This document shows positions 21,428-29,851 of a stretch of 64,000 bases of DNA, piece after piece. Positions within the stretch are counted from its first letter, which is position 1; every line of letters begins with the position of its first letter. The position numbers were made by a program, and so were the translations under genes. The stretch is from Lyngbya sp. HA4199-MV5 (lineage in GTDB: Bacteria; Cyanobacteriota; Cyanobacteriia; Leptolyngbyales; Leptolyngbyaceae): positions 1 through 64,000 of the forward strand of contig JAHHHL010000016.1 in the NCBI GenBank assembly GCA_019359375.1, given 5' to 3'. The notes under the pieces were generated by a model that saw only the letters and a list, made by a program, of their open reading frames with translations, did no database searches and had not been told where the DNA came from.

Positions 21428-24400
21428 TCACTTTTCCGATTCCACCGCGCCGAGTGCTTTGAGTGAGGATTTTTGGGCATCGGTGAGTCCGGTTGCGCCT
21501 GTGATGTCCATGCCTTCGTAGAGGCGATCGAACTTGAGCTGCCGTAGCCGAGTACATTTGTGTACATCCCACAGTTGCACGGAGCCATCTTCGCTGCCAC
21601 TCACCAGCAGCGTACCGTCTGGGTTAAAGGCAAGGGCACGAATGGCGGCGGTATGTCCACGCCGAAGCGTGTCCTGGCAGGTGCCAGTGCTGACATCCCA
21701 GAGTTTCACGGTCGCATCGCCACTGCCACTAGCGAGGGTTTTGCCATCAGGGCTAAAGGCGATCGCATAGACTTGCTGCGTGTGTTCTTTGAGCGTTTGG
21801 AGGCACTTGCCCGTTTCTACATCCCACAACTTCACGCTCTGATCTTTGCTGCCGCTGGCGAGGGTTTTACCATCGGGGCTGAAGGCGATCGACCAAACGA
21901 GTTCTTCGTGGTCTGACAACGTTTGCACGCACTGTCCCGTCTGCACATCCCACAGTTTCACCTTGCCATCCGCATCTCCGCTGGCGATCGTCTGACCGTC
22001 GAGGCTAAACGCCACCGTACCAACCCAGTGCGTATGCCCTTCTAGTACGTTGAGACACTTCCTGGTGGCAATATCCCACAGGCGCACGGTGCGATCTTCG
22101 CTGCTGCTGGCAAGCAACCGACCATCCTGACTAAACGTAACTGTCCAGACCCAGTGCGTATGTCCTTCTAACAGGTTGCAACGAGGATGTTGGCGATCGC
22201 GCAGATCCCAAAGGCGAATGGTGTAATCGCTCCCTCCAGTTGCCAGCAGCGGCTCTTGCGGACTGAAGGCGACCGATCGTAGCCGTCCTTTGCTTTTCGA
22301 GTCTTGTAGAATGTCATGCTGTTCGTGATGCAGATCCCAAAGGCGCACGGTATTGTCATCACCACCGCTGGCAACGGTTTGCCCATCGGCGCTGAAGGCA
22401 ACTGAATACACTCCTAACGCATATCCTTGCAGGACGTTGAGCGCTTTGCCATTGGTTGCATCCCAGAGCCGGACTGCCTGGTCGTCACTGCTGCTCAGGA
22501 GCGTGTGCCCATTGGGGCTAAAGGAAATTGACCAGACCTGGCTGATGTGTCCCGTCAAGTTCTTTAAACATTCGCCCGTTTGACTATTCCAGAGCTTAAT
22601 GGTGCGATCTTCGCCACTGCTGGCAAGGGTTTTGCCATCGGGGCTAAAGCGAACAGCATGGACTTTTTTGCTGTGCCCTTTCAAAGTCTCAAAGCACTCT
22701 CCGGTCTGCACCTTCCAGAGTTTGACCGTCTGGTCTTCGCTGCTGCTAGCAAGCCGTTGTCCGTCAGGGCTAAAACGAACAGAGAAAACCTGGCTGGTGT
22801 GTCCTGACAACGTTTTGAGGCAGTTGCCCTGGCTATCCCACAGTTTGATGGTGCCATCTGCACTGCTGCTCACCAGGTGATGTGGGTTGATCGGATTGAA
22901 CGAAACCGACCACACCGAGTCAGTATGCTCCTTAAAGGTGGTAAGACATACGCCACTGCTAGCATTCCAAAGTTTGATCGTGTGATCTTCGCTGGCACTG
23001 GCGATCGTCTTTCCATCAAAGCTAAAGGCAACGCTATAAACCTTGCCTGAGTGCTGCTCAAGCGTATGGAGACATTTGCCTGTCCGCACGTCCCAAATTT
23101 TGATGGTCTGGTCTTCGCTACCGCTGGCTAACCGCTGATTGTCTGGGCTAAAAGCCAGCGACCAAACCCAAGCGGTGTGACCTTTGGACCGCTGAATCTG
23201 CTTATTGTCAGCCGACTGCCAGAGCCGAATCTCACCGTCTGCCCCGCCAGTGGCAAAGAGCTTCCCGTCGGGACTGTACTGTACGGAAACCAGGCTAGCC
23301 AGACCTAAGATTTCGGCAAACACAGAACCGCCGAGATCAGCATTCGCAAAGCTTGTATTCTGAAGCTTGACGTTCTTTAAATAGGCACGCCAGAGCGTGA
23401 GTGCTGAAAAATCACGTCCGCTCAAATCAGCCTGAGTCACATTGCTTTGCATCTGGCAAAGTAGATTGATCAAATTGCCGATCGCGTAACCCTTTTTAGT
23501 AAACGACTGTCCGCGTAAACGATCAAAGCTGCGACGAATCCGTGTTTCAAGCTCGGCTTCATAAACATCTAGCAGTTTGGTCTTAATGGGTTCCAGAATT
23601 TCTTTTTGCTGTGCTTTACGGATGTGGTCTAAAGCTTCAGCTTTTATCAGAGAATAGCTATTTAAGAACCGTAGCTTTCTCCAGCTAAAAACGGCTTCAT
23701 CCGGTTGCTCTAACAGTTGTTTGATTTCAGCCGTCACCTGCTCAACTAACTGCTCATTTGTGTACTCCATAATTGCAGGTAGTTGAATGAGTTTGCCGGA
23801 TTCTGGTGCACCAACAATCAGCGATCGACGTAAAAGTGATTCCACCGCTTCGAGCAAGCGCATCGCTTCAGAAATAGGAATATCGTCCCTCAGTTCTGCC
23901 AGCGAAACGTAGTCGCGGTTGATTGCCAACCAGTACATGACTCGTTTTTCCAAATTGGATAAGCGCTTAAACTGTTGCTCTAAAAGAGTGCGAATATCGC
24001 CGTAAACAGCCGTATCTTGTTTGATTTGTGCTAAAAATTCGGCGATCGTATTATTAAATAAATTAGAAATAGTGGTGGCAACAATCTTAAGCGCTAGAGG
24101 GTTGCCAGAGTAGCGTTCTACTAACTCACTGAGTTCTAGATCAGAACCTTCTAACCCCTTGTCTTTAAAGATCAAACGCGCTTCTTCCTGGTTCAGACCG
24201 TTGAGTTGTAGCACCTTTACAGGAAGATTTTTGCCTTCTAGTGTTGCGATATCTTTGGGCTTTTCACGACTGGTCAGAAGGAGGCAACTCTGATGCAAGG
24301 CTTCACCTAATTTTTTGAACAGGTAGCCATACATTTCGTACCCGTCTTTATATTCGCCCGCGTGATCGTAATCTTTACCCTCACCACTGCATAAGATTGA

Positions 24401-25072
24401 TTCTACGTTATCGAGAATGATCAGACAGCGATGGTCTCGTAGTACTTGAAGTAATCGTAGAATGCGGCTGTTTTCATCTTCAGGTAGATCGGCTTCATAA
24501 TCGTTAGGGAAAAAATTGAGCAGATCTGCCAAAATACCGTTCAGGGTTGGCGCGTTGCGGAGCGATCGCCAGATGACATACTCGAACTGATCTTGCACCT
24601 GTCTGGCAATCCGAGAGGCTAGCGTTGTTTTGCCAATGCCACCAATGCCCAACACAGCCACCAGCCGACAACGAGTGGCGCGATCGCGGTCTGTCGTACT
24701 CCCAACAATCCAATCCTCTAGCTCTGCAAGCTGGGTTTCACGACCACAAAAATCAACGACATCAACAGCTTCGCCCCAGTCCGATGTACGTTGGTTTTGT
24801 CCTGGCTGGCGTAACTGATACTCAAGGAGAAGCTTTTGCTTCAGGTGTGTGAGCTTTTTGTTACCACCAGCATCAATGTGGAACTTTTTGTAGCTCTCGC
24901 CCAATCGCTTACGGACAGCCGCTTCACTAATTTCCAGGGTTTTCGCAATTTCAGCTCCGGGACGATCGTCCAATGCAAGTAAGAGCGCTTCAAGCTCTGT
25001 GCGGGTGACACCATTCCTGGTTGCCATTTCTGTGACGAAGCTGTCAGGGATGGTGGACATAGAACCGTACAC
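21428..25072 (-). CDS. STAND NTPase with NB-ARC and 14 WD40 repeats
   Basis: A 1214-residue signalling ATPase. Residues about 20-90 are a helix-turn-helix-like head (TRTELEALLLALDDRPGAEI, ISEAAVRKRLGESYKKF). The NB-ARC domain has a P-loop GIGGIGKTT at 142-150, Walker B CLIILDNVES and the sensor region LLLTSREKPKD. A winged-helix/linker part follows, then pentapeptide-like ADLSGRDFSALTL. The last 600 residues are WD40 repeats with GHT...SPDG...LASGS...KLWD units. I count 14, enough for two seven-bladed propellers. In related proteins the propeller senses a ligand and the NTPase oligomerises. No enzymatic effector domain is evident. It is transcribed alone, with its 3' end facing the higBA group. 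Confidence 0.93.
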   Translation of the reverse strand: MYGSMSTIPDSFVTEMATRNGVTRTELEALLLALDDRPGAEIAKTLEISEAAVRKRLGESYKKFHIDAGGNKKLTHLKQKLLLEYQLRQPGQNQRTSDWGEAVDVVDFCGRETQLAELEDWIVGSTTDRDRATRCRLVAVLGIGGIGKTTLASRIARQVQDQFEYVIWRSLRNAPTLNGILADLLNFFPNDYEADLPEDENSRILRLLQVLRDHRCLIILDNVESILCSGEGKDYDHAGEYKDGYEMYGYLFKKLGEALHQSCLLLTSREKPKDIATLEGKNLPVKVLQLNGLNQEEARLIFKDKGLEGSDLELSELVERYSGNPLALKIVATTISNLFNNTIAEFLAQIKQDTAVYGDIRTLLEQQFKRLSNLEKRVMYWLAINRDYVSLAELRDDIPISEAMRLLEAVESLLRRSLIVGAPESGKLIQLPAIMEYTNEQLVEQVTAEIKQLLEQPDEAVFSWRKLRFLNSYSLIKAEALDHIRKAQQKEILEPIKTKLLDVYEAELETRIRRSFDRLRGQSFTKKGYAIGNLINLLCQMQSNVTQADLSGRDFSALTLWRAYLKNVKLQNTSFANADLGGSVFAEILGLASLVSVQYSPDGKLFATGGADGEIRLWQSADNKQIQRSKGHTAWVWSLAFSPDNQRLASGSEDQTIKIWDVRTGKCLHTLEQHSGKVYSVAFSFDGKTIASASEDHTIKLWNASSGVCLTTFKEHTDSVWSVSFNPINPHHLVSSSADGTIKLWDSQGNCLKTLSGHTSQVFSVRFSPDGQRLASSSEDQTVKLWKVQTGECFETLKGHSKKVHAVRFSPDGKTLASSGEDRTIKLWNSQTGECLKNLTGHISQVWSISFSPNGHTLLSSSDDQAVRLWDATNGKALNVLQGYALGVYSVAFSADGQTVASGGDDNTVRLWDLHHEQHDILQDSKSKGRLRSVAFSPQEPLLATGGSDYTIRLWDLRDRQHPRCNLLEGHTHWVWTVTFSQDGRLLASSSEDRTVRLWDIATRKCLNVLEGHTHWVGTVAFSLDGQTIASGDADGKVKLWDVQTGQCVQTLSDHEELVWSIAFSPDGKTLASGSKDQSVKLWDVETGKCLQTLKEHTQQVYAIAFSPDGKTLASGSGDATVKLWDVSTGTCQDTLRRGHTAAIRALAFNPDGTLLVSGSEDGSVQLWDVHKCTRLRQLKFDRLYEGMDITGATGLTDAQKSSLKALGAVESEK

Positions 25073-25598
25073 TCCTTGAACACACGCTATATGACAGGTA
25101 TCAATATGTGAGTTGCTTGTTTATAGCATGAACATTAATACTCCTTAGTGGTTCTTAAGGAGCTTTATCATTCCTTACTATTGATGCTGCCATCTTTACG
25201 CTACCCACACACACGCAAAATCAAACATCTTTTTTATAGGTCGCCTGGAGTGTCAATTCTGCATAGGCGCTTACAAAACTCGCCACCTTGCAGGTTCTCA
25301 TCTGTAGTAGTTCTGTAGCAGTAGCGTTTCTCACACAAAGTGAGGACACGCTGCGATCCAAGAAATCTCACTGAGTGGAGCAAATAGCAGCAAAGTGTAT
25401 TTCTGAGCACAAAATGATCTATAGGCTCACTATACGCTTGTGAGAATAAAGTTATAGCAAAGATGAAGCACACTCGATTCGACTCTTGCGTCATCATTTT
25501 TTTATGAATCCGCGAGTTCTCATCCTTGAATTATAGCTGGAATTAACACTGTGTGAGAGTGATGGTAGCTGACTAACCTTTACTGGAGAACCATCGTC
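25073..25598. other. spacer upstream of STAND gene
   Basis: No gene recognised. A hairpin CTCCTTA/TAAGGAG (25141-25162) sits about 70 bp upstream of the STAND start and could be an operator. The remainder is AT-rich with no clear repeat. Confidence 0.4.
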
Positions 25599-25820
25599 AT
25601 GGATGTAGATTTCTTTCAGCCAAGAATTATTCGCCATTTACCGCAGCGGGTTGCCGCGAAATTAGAAGCGTCTGAGTTAGGCATGAGGGTTGCCTACGGT
25701 GGCACCTCCTGGCGCTTTAAGCTTCTGGTTTCGATGGGACAAGTCATTCAATTGCTGCCTGGTCAGACGGTCACGATCGTCGGAGTCGAGGATACGTCTA
25801 TTTTAATTATCGAAGTGTGA
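25599..25820 (+). CDS. small conserved hypothetical protein
   Basis: A 73-residue protein starting MDVDFFQPRIIRHLPQRV, with CTGGAGAACC upstream as ribosome binding site. It ends in a beta-rich part, GQTVTIVGVEDTSILIIEV, that looks like the small barrel of NfeD-like or translation-protein-like domains. No signal peptide. Function unknown. The peptidoglycan-binding gene follows after 129 bp. Confidence 0.55.
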   Translation: MDVDFFQPRIIRHLPQRVAAKLEASELGMRVAYGGTSWRFKLLVSMGQVIQLLPGQTVTIVGVEDTSILIIEV

Positions 25821-25949
25821 GAAGTCACAAGGCGGGGCGCGGTGACGGTGCCAATCAATAGATTAATCGCGTCCCGCCCCCTGTCCCCTGTTCCCTGTCC
25901 TCTGTGTTCCCCTTGCTTAAACCGATTGGATTCGATCAGGAGAATTGTG

Positions 25950-26819
25950 ATGAGAATCAAAGCAGTGATCCCGTGGCTGCGAACGAAACAGAATCAGCTT
26001 AGCCAGATCGTTTCGCTTCCAGCACGGCAACAGGTTTATTTGATTACGACCCGTCCACCGCTCTACCGCAATATTAGTAGCGAGTCGATTCAGGGCGCGA
26101 TCGTCGAGATGCAGTCTATTCTTGTCGCAAAAGATTATCTGGCAGTTGCTAGCGGCACGTTTGATCAAGCAACGGAAGATGCCGTGAAGCGCTTTCAGCG
26201 AGAGCATAACTTGGGCGACGATGGCATTGTGGGCGCACTCACATGGGCGGCACTCTGCTATCCAGAACTGCGACGGAGCGATCGCCCGTCTTCGCTGGAA
26301 GTGCAACGGGCGATCGTCAATTTGCAAGAACTGCTCGCACTGGCAGGCTGCTACAACAGGGAGCGAGATGGGTATTTTGGTAAGGCAACGGTGCGGGCAG
26401 TGAAGCGCTTTCAACGTACCTATGGTCTGCACGCCGATGGAGTGGTGGGACCGCTTACATGGTCGGTACTGCTGGGAATGCGCCAGCATCCGAGCCGTGT
26501 TGATCGCTTGCTGGTCGGCATTTATCTTTCGCGATCTGAGGTGACAAGCCTGCTTCAGGAACTTTGCATCATTGCCTATATTGTTCTGGGCATTTACTTT
26601 AGCCCTGCGACGACCAAAGAACTTAACGTGGTCGATTTTGGTCGAGCGGTGACGACCGCGATCGCGCTGACCTGCATTATCCCGTTTTTGCCCGATCGGT
26701 TGTTTACCAAAATGCCGAGCGATCCACGGCTGTTTTTGCTTCGCTATGCTCATTACGTGCCGCTGGGTATCTTCTCTGACTCTGTGTTGGCATTGCTGCG
26801 GCAAAAGCTCTTCAGCTAA
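25950..26819 (+). CDS. membrane protein with two peptidoglycan-binding domains
   Basis: A 289-residue protein. Two PG_binding_1 domains are in tandem: TFDQATEDAVKRFQREHNL followed by GDDGIVGALTW, then YFGKATVRAVKRFQRTYGL followed by HADGVVGPLTW. The C-terminal 80 residues are hydrophobic (LCIIAYIVLGIYFS, AVTTAIALTCIIPFL) and should anchor it in a membrane. No catalytic domain is seen, so it may tether the wall. ATG 25950 is preferred because CAGGAG precedes it. A stem-loop follows the stop. Confidence 0.85.
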   Translation: MRIKAVIPWLRTKQNQLSQIVSLPARQQVYLITTRPPLYRNISSESIQGAIVEMQSILVAKDYLAVASGTFDQATEDAVKRFQREHNLGDDGIVGALTWAALCYPELRRSDRPSSLEVQRAIVNLQELLALAGCYNRERDGYFGKATVRAVKRFQRTYGLHADGVVGPLTWSVLLGMRQHPSRVDRLLVGIYLSRSEVTSLLQELCIIAYIVLGIYFSPATTKELNVVDFGRAVTTAIALTCIIPFLPDRLFTKMPSDPRLFLLRYAHYVPLGIFSDSVLALLRQKLFS

Positions 26820-26831
26820 GCGCAAACGGTG

Positions 26832-26863
26832 AGATCCCGTACTTCTGGAGAAGTCAGGGATCT
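26832..26863 (+). terminator. stem-loop after the peptidoglycan-binding gene
   Basis: AGATCCC/GGGATCT and inner ACTTCT/AGAAGT form a 13-bp interrupted stem starting 12 bp after the stop codon. There is no clear T-run, so termination is probable rather than certain. Confidence 0.55.
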
Positions 26864-26917
26864 GGTTGATGCAGTAGACTTTGGGGAAAGTAGGGTTCTA
26901 AAGGACGAAAGCCAGCA

Positions 26918-27580
26918 ATGACAGGAATTTTTTTGGCAAGTGCGAGTCGGGGTGTGGGGAAAGAAATTGCAAAAAGCCTGATTGCCCAGGAGCATGATGT
27001 TGTCGCACTGCTACGATCGGACACGGCTCGTTCAGAGCTAGAGGCATTGGGGGTTACGGTGGTCATTGGCGATGCTCTGGATGCAGAGGCGATCGCCGCA
27101 CTCATTGCCAAGCAGTCTCCTGATGCCGTGATTAGTACGATCGGCGGTAAGCCTACGGATGGTGAGCGGGCTGACTTTAAAGGCAACCAAAATTTGATTG
27201 ATGCAGCGGTGAAGGCGGGTGTGAAGCGGTTTGTACTGGTATCGTCGATCGGTGCGGGCGATAGTGCGGCTGCCCTCCCACCGCAGGCACTCGAAACCCT
27301 GGGAGCCGTACTGGCAGAAAAGGAACAGGCAGAAAATCACCTCATTGCCAGCGGTTTGACCTACACAATTATTCGACCCGGTGGGCTGAAGTCGGAACCA
27401 CCCAGAGGTACGGCGGTTCTAACCGAGAACCCCAATGTAGCTGGCTCGATTCACCGGGCAGATGTGGCGGATCTGGTGGTGCAGAGTCTCGCGTCCGATC
27501 GCGCTCACAACAAAATTCTGTCAGCGGTCGATCGTACCCTGCTGTTTGGTCAGCTAGAGTTTGAAGACTTTGCGCTGTAA
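26918..27580 (+). CDS. NAD(P)-binding atypical SDR-family protein
   Basis: A 220-residue Rossmann protein. MTGIFLASASRGVGKEIAKS replaces the usual GxxGxxG with ASASRGVG. VVIGDALDAEAI, VISTIGGKPT and RFVLVSSIGAGDS are the NAD(P)-binding core strands, and LTYTIIRPGGL is the substrate-side signature of NmrA/YwnB-like proteins. Substrate unknown; members serve as reductases or redox sensors. The stop overlaps the 3' end of the convergent membrane gene by 31 bp. Confidence 0.88.
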   Translation: MTGIFLASASRGVGKEIAKSLIAQEHDVVALLRSDTARSELEALGVTVVIGDALDAEAIAALIAKQSPDAVISTIGGKPTDGERADFKGNQNLIDAAVKAGVKRFVLVSSIGAGDSAAALPPQALETLGAVLAEKEQAENHLIASGLTYTIIRPGGLKSEPPRGTAVLTENPNVAGSIHRADVADLVVQSLASDRAHNKILSAVDRTLLFGQLEFEDFAL

Positions 27581-28116
27581 CTGCTGGATGGCTGTCGCTC
27601 AACCAATGACGTTGTTGCTGGCGCACATAATAAGCCAAATGGTTTCAACCAACCTGCGGCGAGTGCCTTATCCAGCACAAGACGGATGCCGGCAAACAGC
27701 AATAAGCTTTCGATGCCGACGATCACTAATGCTGGAAGCGAGATCGGCTCGTACAAACGTCCTTCAACCAACGCCAAGCCGCGCACCAGACCGAATGCCA
27801 GCACAGCGCCATCTTTGAGGTGAGAATTTTGGTCTTGCCGAATGATGTATCGGTAGGTGATGCCGAAGAGAAAGCCAGAAAGAGCCGCGATCGCCCCACT
27901 CATGAGTACCGTCATCATCGCTGTTGGGAGTGTATTGGACGGGAGCCAGCGTGACGATAGCCACCAGCCCTTGACCAGCGTAAGGGCACCAAACGTCAAC
28001 CCACCCGTCACTGCGCCCAGCAGTCCCGCTTTCACCGATTCCAGACGTTCCGCTAAATTAATGGGCAGATCAATGGGTGCGATCGTCGTCTCAGGTTCCT
28101 CAGGATGCATCAACAT
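27550..28116 (-). CDS. integral membrane protein of unknown function
   Basis: A 188-residue protein from MLMHPEEPETTIAPIDLP. Four hydrophobic segments are evident (GLLGAVTGGLTFGALTLVKG, MMTVLMSGAIAALSGFLFGI, AVLAFGLVRGLALVEG, LVIVGIESLLLFAGIRLVLD). Gly-rich helices suggest tight packing. Upstream in-frame ATGs exist (28185), but the extra residues are Cys/His-rich and unlike a membrane leader. I recognise the type from cyanobacterial genomes, but not the function. Confidence 0.75.
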   Translation of the reverse strand: MLMHPEEPETTIAPIDLPINLAERLESVKAGLLGAVTGGLTFGALTLVKGWWLSSRWLPSNTLPTAMMTVLMSGAIAALSGFLFGITYRYIIRQDQNSHLKDGAVLAFGLVRGLALVEGRLYEPISLPALVIVGIESLLLFAGIRLVLDKALAAGWLKPFGLLCAPATTSLVERQPSSSYSAKSSNSS

Positions 28117-28213
28117 AGCTGGGTGTTGGCAATGGCAGCGTTTTGATTGTAGATGGAAAGCCCATCCACTGATGGCAGTCTTCATCTAAGTGCGGTACAG
28201 GCATTTGGATTTG

Positions 28214-28323
28214 AGGCAGAGGGCAGGAGGCAGGAGGCAGAAGGAAATCCTTTATTCTCTTCACTTTTGCCCTCTGCCGTTTTCTTTACTTCTGCCCTCT
28301 GCCCTCTGCCCTCTGCCTTTTTG
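28214..28323. repeat. facing GGCAGAGGGCAGG / CCCTCTGCC tracts
   Basis: A purine tract (GGCAGAGGGCAGGAGGCAGG) is followed 45 bp later by its pyrimidine complement (CCCTCTGCC repeated). The whole can fold into one long hairpin. It lies between the membrane gene and petN. Confidence 0.65.
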
Positions 28324-28451
28324 CAATCGCACCTCACTTGACCAGAAAATGCTATATCCATGCCTTCCAATCTCTCACAGCCTTTATCCCCGTGCAACTT
28401 TGCACTATGATCAACAGAGAAAACATGTCGCAACGCTGATTTTACACACTC

Positions 28452-28541
28452 ATGGATATTTTGACGCTGGGTTGGGTTTCATTGCTGGTAGTGTTTACGT
28501 TCTCGATTTCGTTGGTCGTTTGGGGACGCAACGGGTTCTAG
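28452..28541 (+). CDS. petN: cytochrome b6f complex subunit PetN
   Basis: A 29-residue single-helix membrane protein starting [18 protein letters not shown] and ending [11 protein letters not shown], an almost perfect match to PetN. It is an essential small subunit that stabilises the cytochrome b6f dimer linking photosystems II and I in the thylakoid membrane. Length is exactly as expected. It is strong proof that the host is an oxygenic phototroph. A candidate -10 box TATGAT lies at 28406. The next small membrane gene starts 24 bp later and may be cotranscribed. Confidence 0.97.
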   Translation: MDILTLGWVSLLVVFTFSISLVVWGRNGF

Positions 28542-28565
28542 GCGGGTATTGAGTAGGCGGGTATT

Positions 28566-28763
28566 GTGGAAACTCCTGTTTTTAACGTTCTCATTCTGGT
28601 TGCCTTCGGGCTGATGGTGCTGGTCAGTGGTGGCGTGGGCTATCTCACTCTGGCAGAATGGCGCGATCGCCGTCGTCGCGATCGAGAAGCGCGGGGCGAT
28701 CGTGCCATCCCCCGCACCACAGATAAGCTCTCTCGCAAAGCTGGCAAGGCAAAAAAGCCTTAG
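28566..28763 (+). CDS. small single-helix membrane protein downstream of petN
   Basis: A 65-residue protein. METPVFNVLILVAFGLMVLV is a membrane segment. The rest is a very basic cytoplasmic tail (EWRDRRRRDREARG, KLSRKAGKAKKP). No family recognised. Its stop codon coincides with the first bases of MITE copy B, so the original C-terminus may have been changed by that insertion. Confidence 0.65.
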   Translation: METPVFNVLILVAFGLMVLVSGGVGYLTLAEWRDRRRRDREARGDRAIPRTTDKLSRKAGKAKKP

Positions 28764-28889
28764 GGCATGTCATCAATCAGCCCCAAAACCGTGCAATATC
28801 AGCAGTATCACGCCCGTCCCAACACACAGGCTAGAGGCTAGAACCTTTGCTGCAAGCACTGTGTAGTAGTAATTGATGACAGCCTCTAG
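28760..28889. repeat. MITE-like repeat, copy B
   Basis: Same 130-bp element as 1728-1857. The ends are TTAGGGCATGTCATCAAT and ATTGATGACAGCCTCTAG. The internal stem is CTAGAGGCT (28831-28839) with AGCCTCTAG (28881-28889). Compared with copies A and C, one G-C pair has become A-T on both sides, a compensatory change. Confidence 0.8.
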
Positions 28890-28987
28890 CATTTTGGCTA
28901 AAGGTCATTTTGCGGAAGGTAATGATGTGAAGTCTACCTGAGCCAATTTTCTATGAGTGGTGTTCTAGAAATTTGTTCACGATTTCT

Positions 28988-29015
28988 GTAGGGACGTTAC
29001 ATGTAACGTCCCTAC
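28988..29015. repeat. perfect 28-bp palindrome
   Basis: GTAGGGACGTTACA joined directly to TGTAACGTCCCTAC with no loop. It resembles interspersed palindromes seen in other cyanobacteria. It lies just downstream of the minus-strand gene ending at 29054. Confidence 0.65.
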
Positions 29016-29053
29016 GGATCGCCGAATCTGTGTAGCTAGGGTACGATCGCCGC

Positions 29054-29359
29054 TTACAGTAAAGCGTTGAGGCTTCGGACGAGCGGATCTTGATAACGCT
29101 CCAGAATATTGCGGTAGGTGTCTGCTAATGCCTGGGCAAGCCGATCTTCCACATCCTTGGCTTCTTGCCTGGAAAGGCATGTTTCAAAAAAGGTCTGATA
29201 CTGATTCGACTGAAAAAGTCCTGTTGCAAGCTCTTTGAGTAGAGTTTCATCAAAGGGTTTGCCCCAATCAAACTGCTCATCGATCGTCTCTAACAAGAGC
29301 ATTTTAGCCTTACAGCGAATGACCGCTCGATGCGGACGGTGACGATTAGCTAATTCCAT
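29054..29359 (-). CDS. hypothetical helical protein
   Basis: A 101-residue soluble protein from MELANRHRPHRAVIRCKA. It is helix-rich and charged (ETIDEQFDWGKPFDETLL, CLSRQEAKDVEDRLAQAL). No signal, membrane segment or motif that I recognise. An upstream in-frame ATG (29419) adds 20 Tyr/Arg-rich residues and is less likely. It is monocistronic. Confidence 0.55.
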   Translation of the reverse strand: MELANRHRPHRAVIRCKAKMLLLETIDEQFDWGKPFDETLLKELATGLFQSNQYQTFFETCLSRQEAKDVEDRLAQALADTYRNILERYQDPLVRSLNALL

Positions 29360-29851
29360 GACAGTGTATGCTGCGTAACGATGTCTTGCAGTATACCCAT
29401 GTTTTGGAATCGAGTTCACCCCGCCAAAGTCTCATTGTGGTAAGGGAACTGCCGACGTTGGCTTCGCCTTATCCGCCTAATATGGTATCTGCCAGACCCC
29501 CTTAGTTTCCTTGCGAGACGGAGTGACTCTCAGCATTTTCTCAGTTTAGAATCAGCCCTGCTTCACAGTCAGCAGATAGGATGAAAGCTAGAGCCGCAGA
29601 GTAACCACTCTCAGCGGCGAAGTTACCTTATATCAAATGTTCTTTATACTAGGAACTTAGAATCAGATGCTTGGTGAGTCAGTCGTTGCCGCCGCGATCG
29701 ACGATAGAAAAGCCTTCCCTATACTTTACTCCCTTATACCCTAGTGGTCTATCAACTTTTAGTTGATAAGTTCAGCAAAGCTAAGAACCAATGAAGGTGT
29801 GTTTTTTGAGGGTTTTCAATCCATCAAAAAATTCTTGACAGAACACTAGAG
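29360..29851. other. spacer upstream of the histidine kinase
   Basis: No gene is recognised. TATCAACT-TTT-AGTTGATA (29750-29768) is a perfect hairpin about 85 bp upstream of the kinase start and is a candidate regulator-binding site. AT content rises towards the gene, as in a promoter region. Confidence 0.4.

Noticed and set aside
25234-25497. Minus-strand open frame of 87 codons upstream of the STAND gene
   Set aside because: Cys-rich random-looking translation, no ribosome site and no motif.
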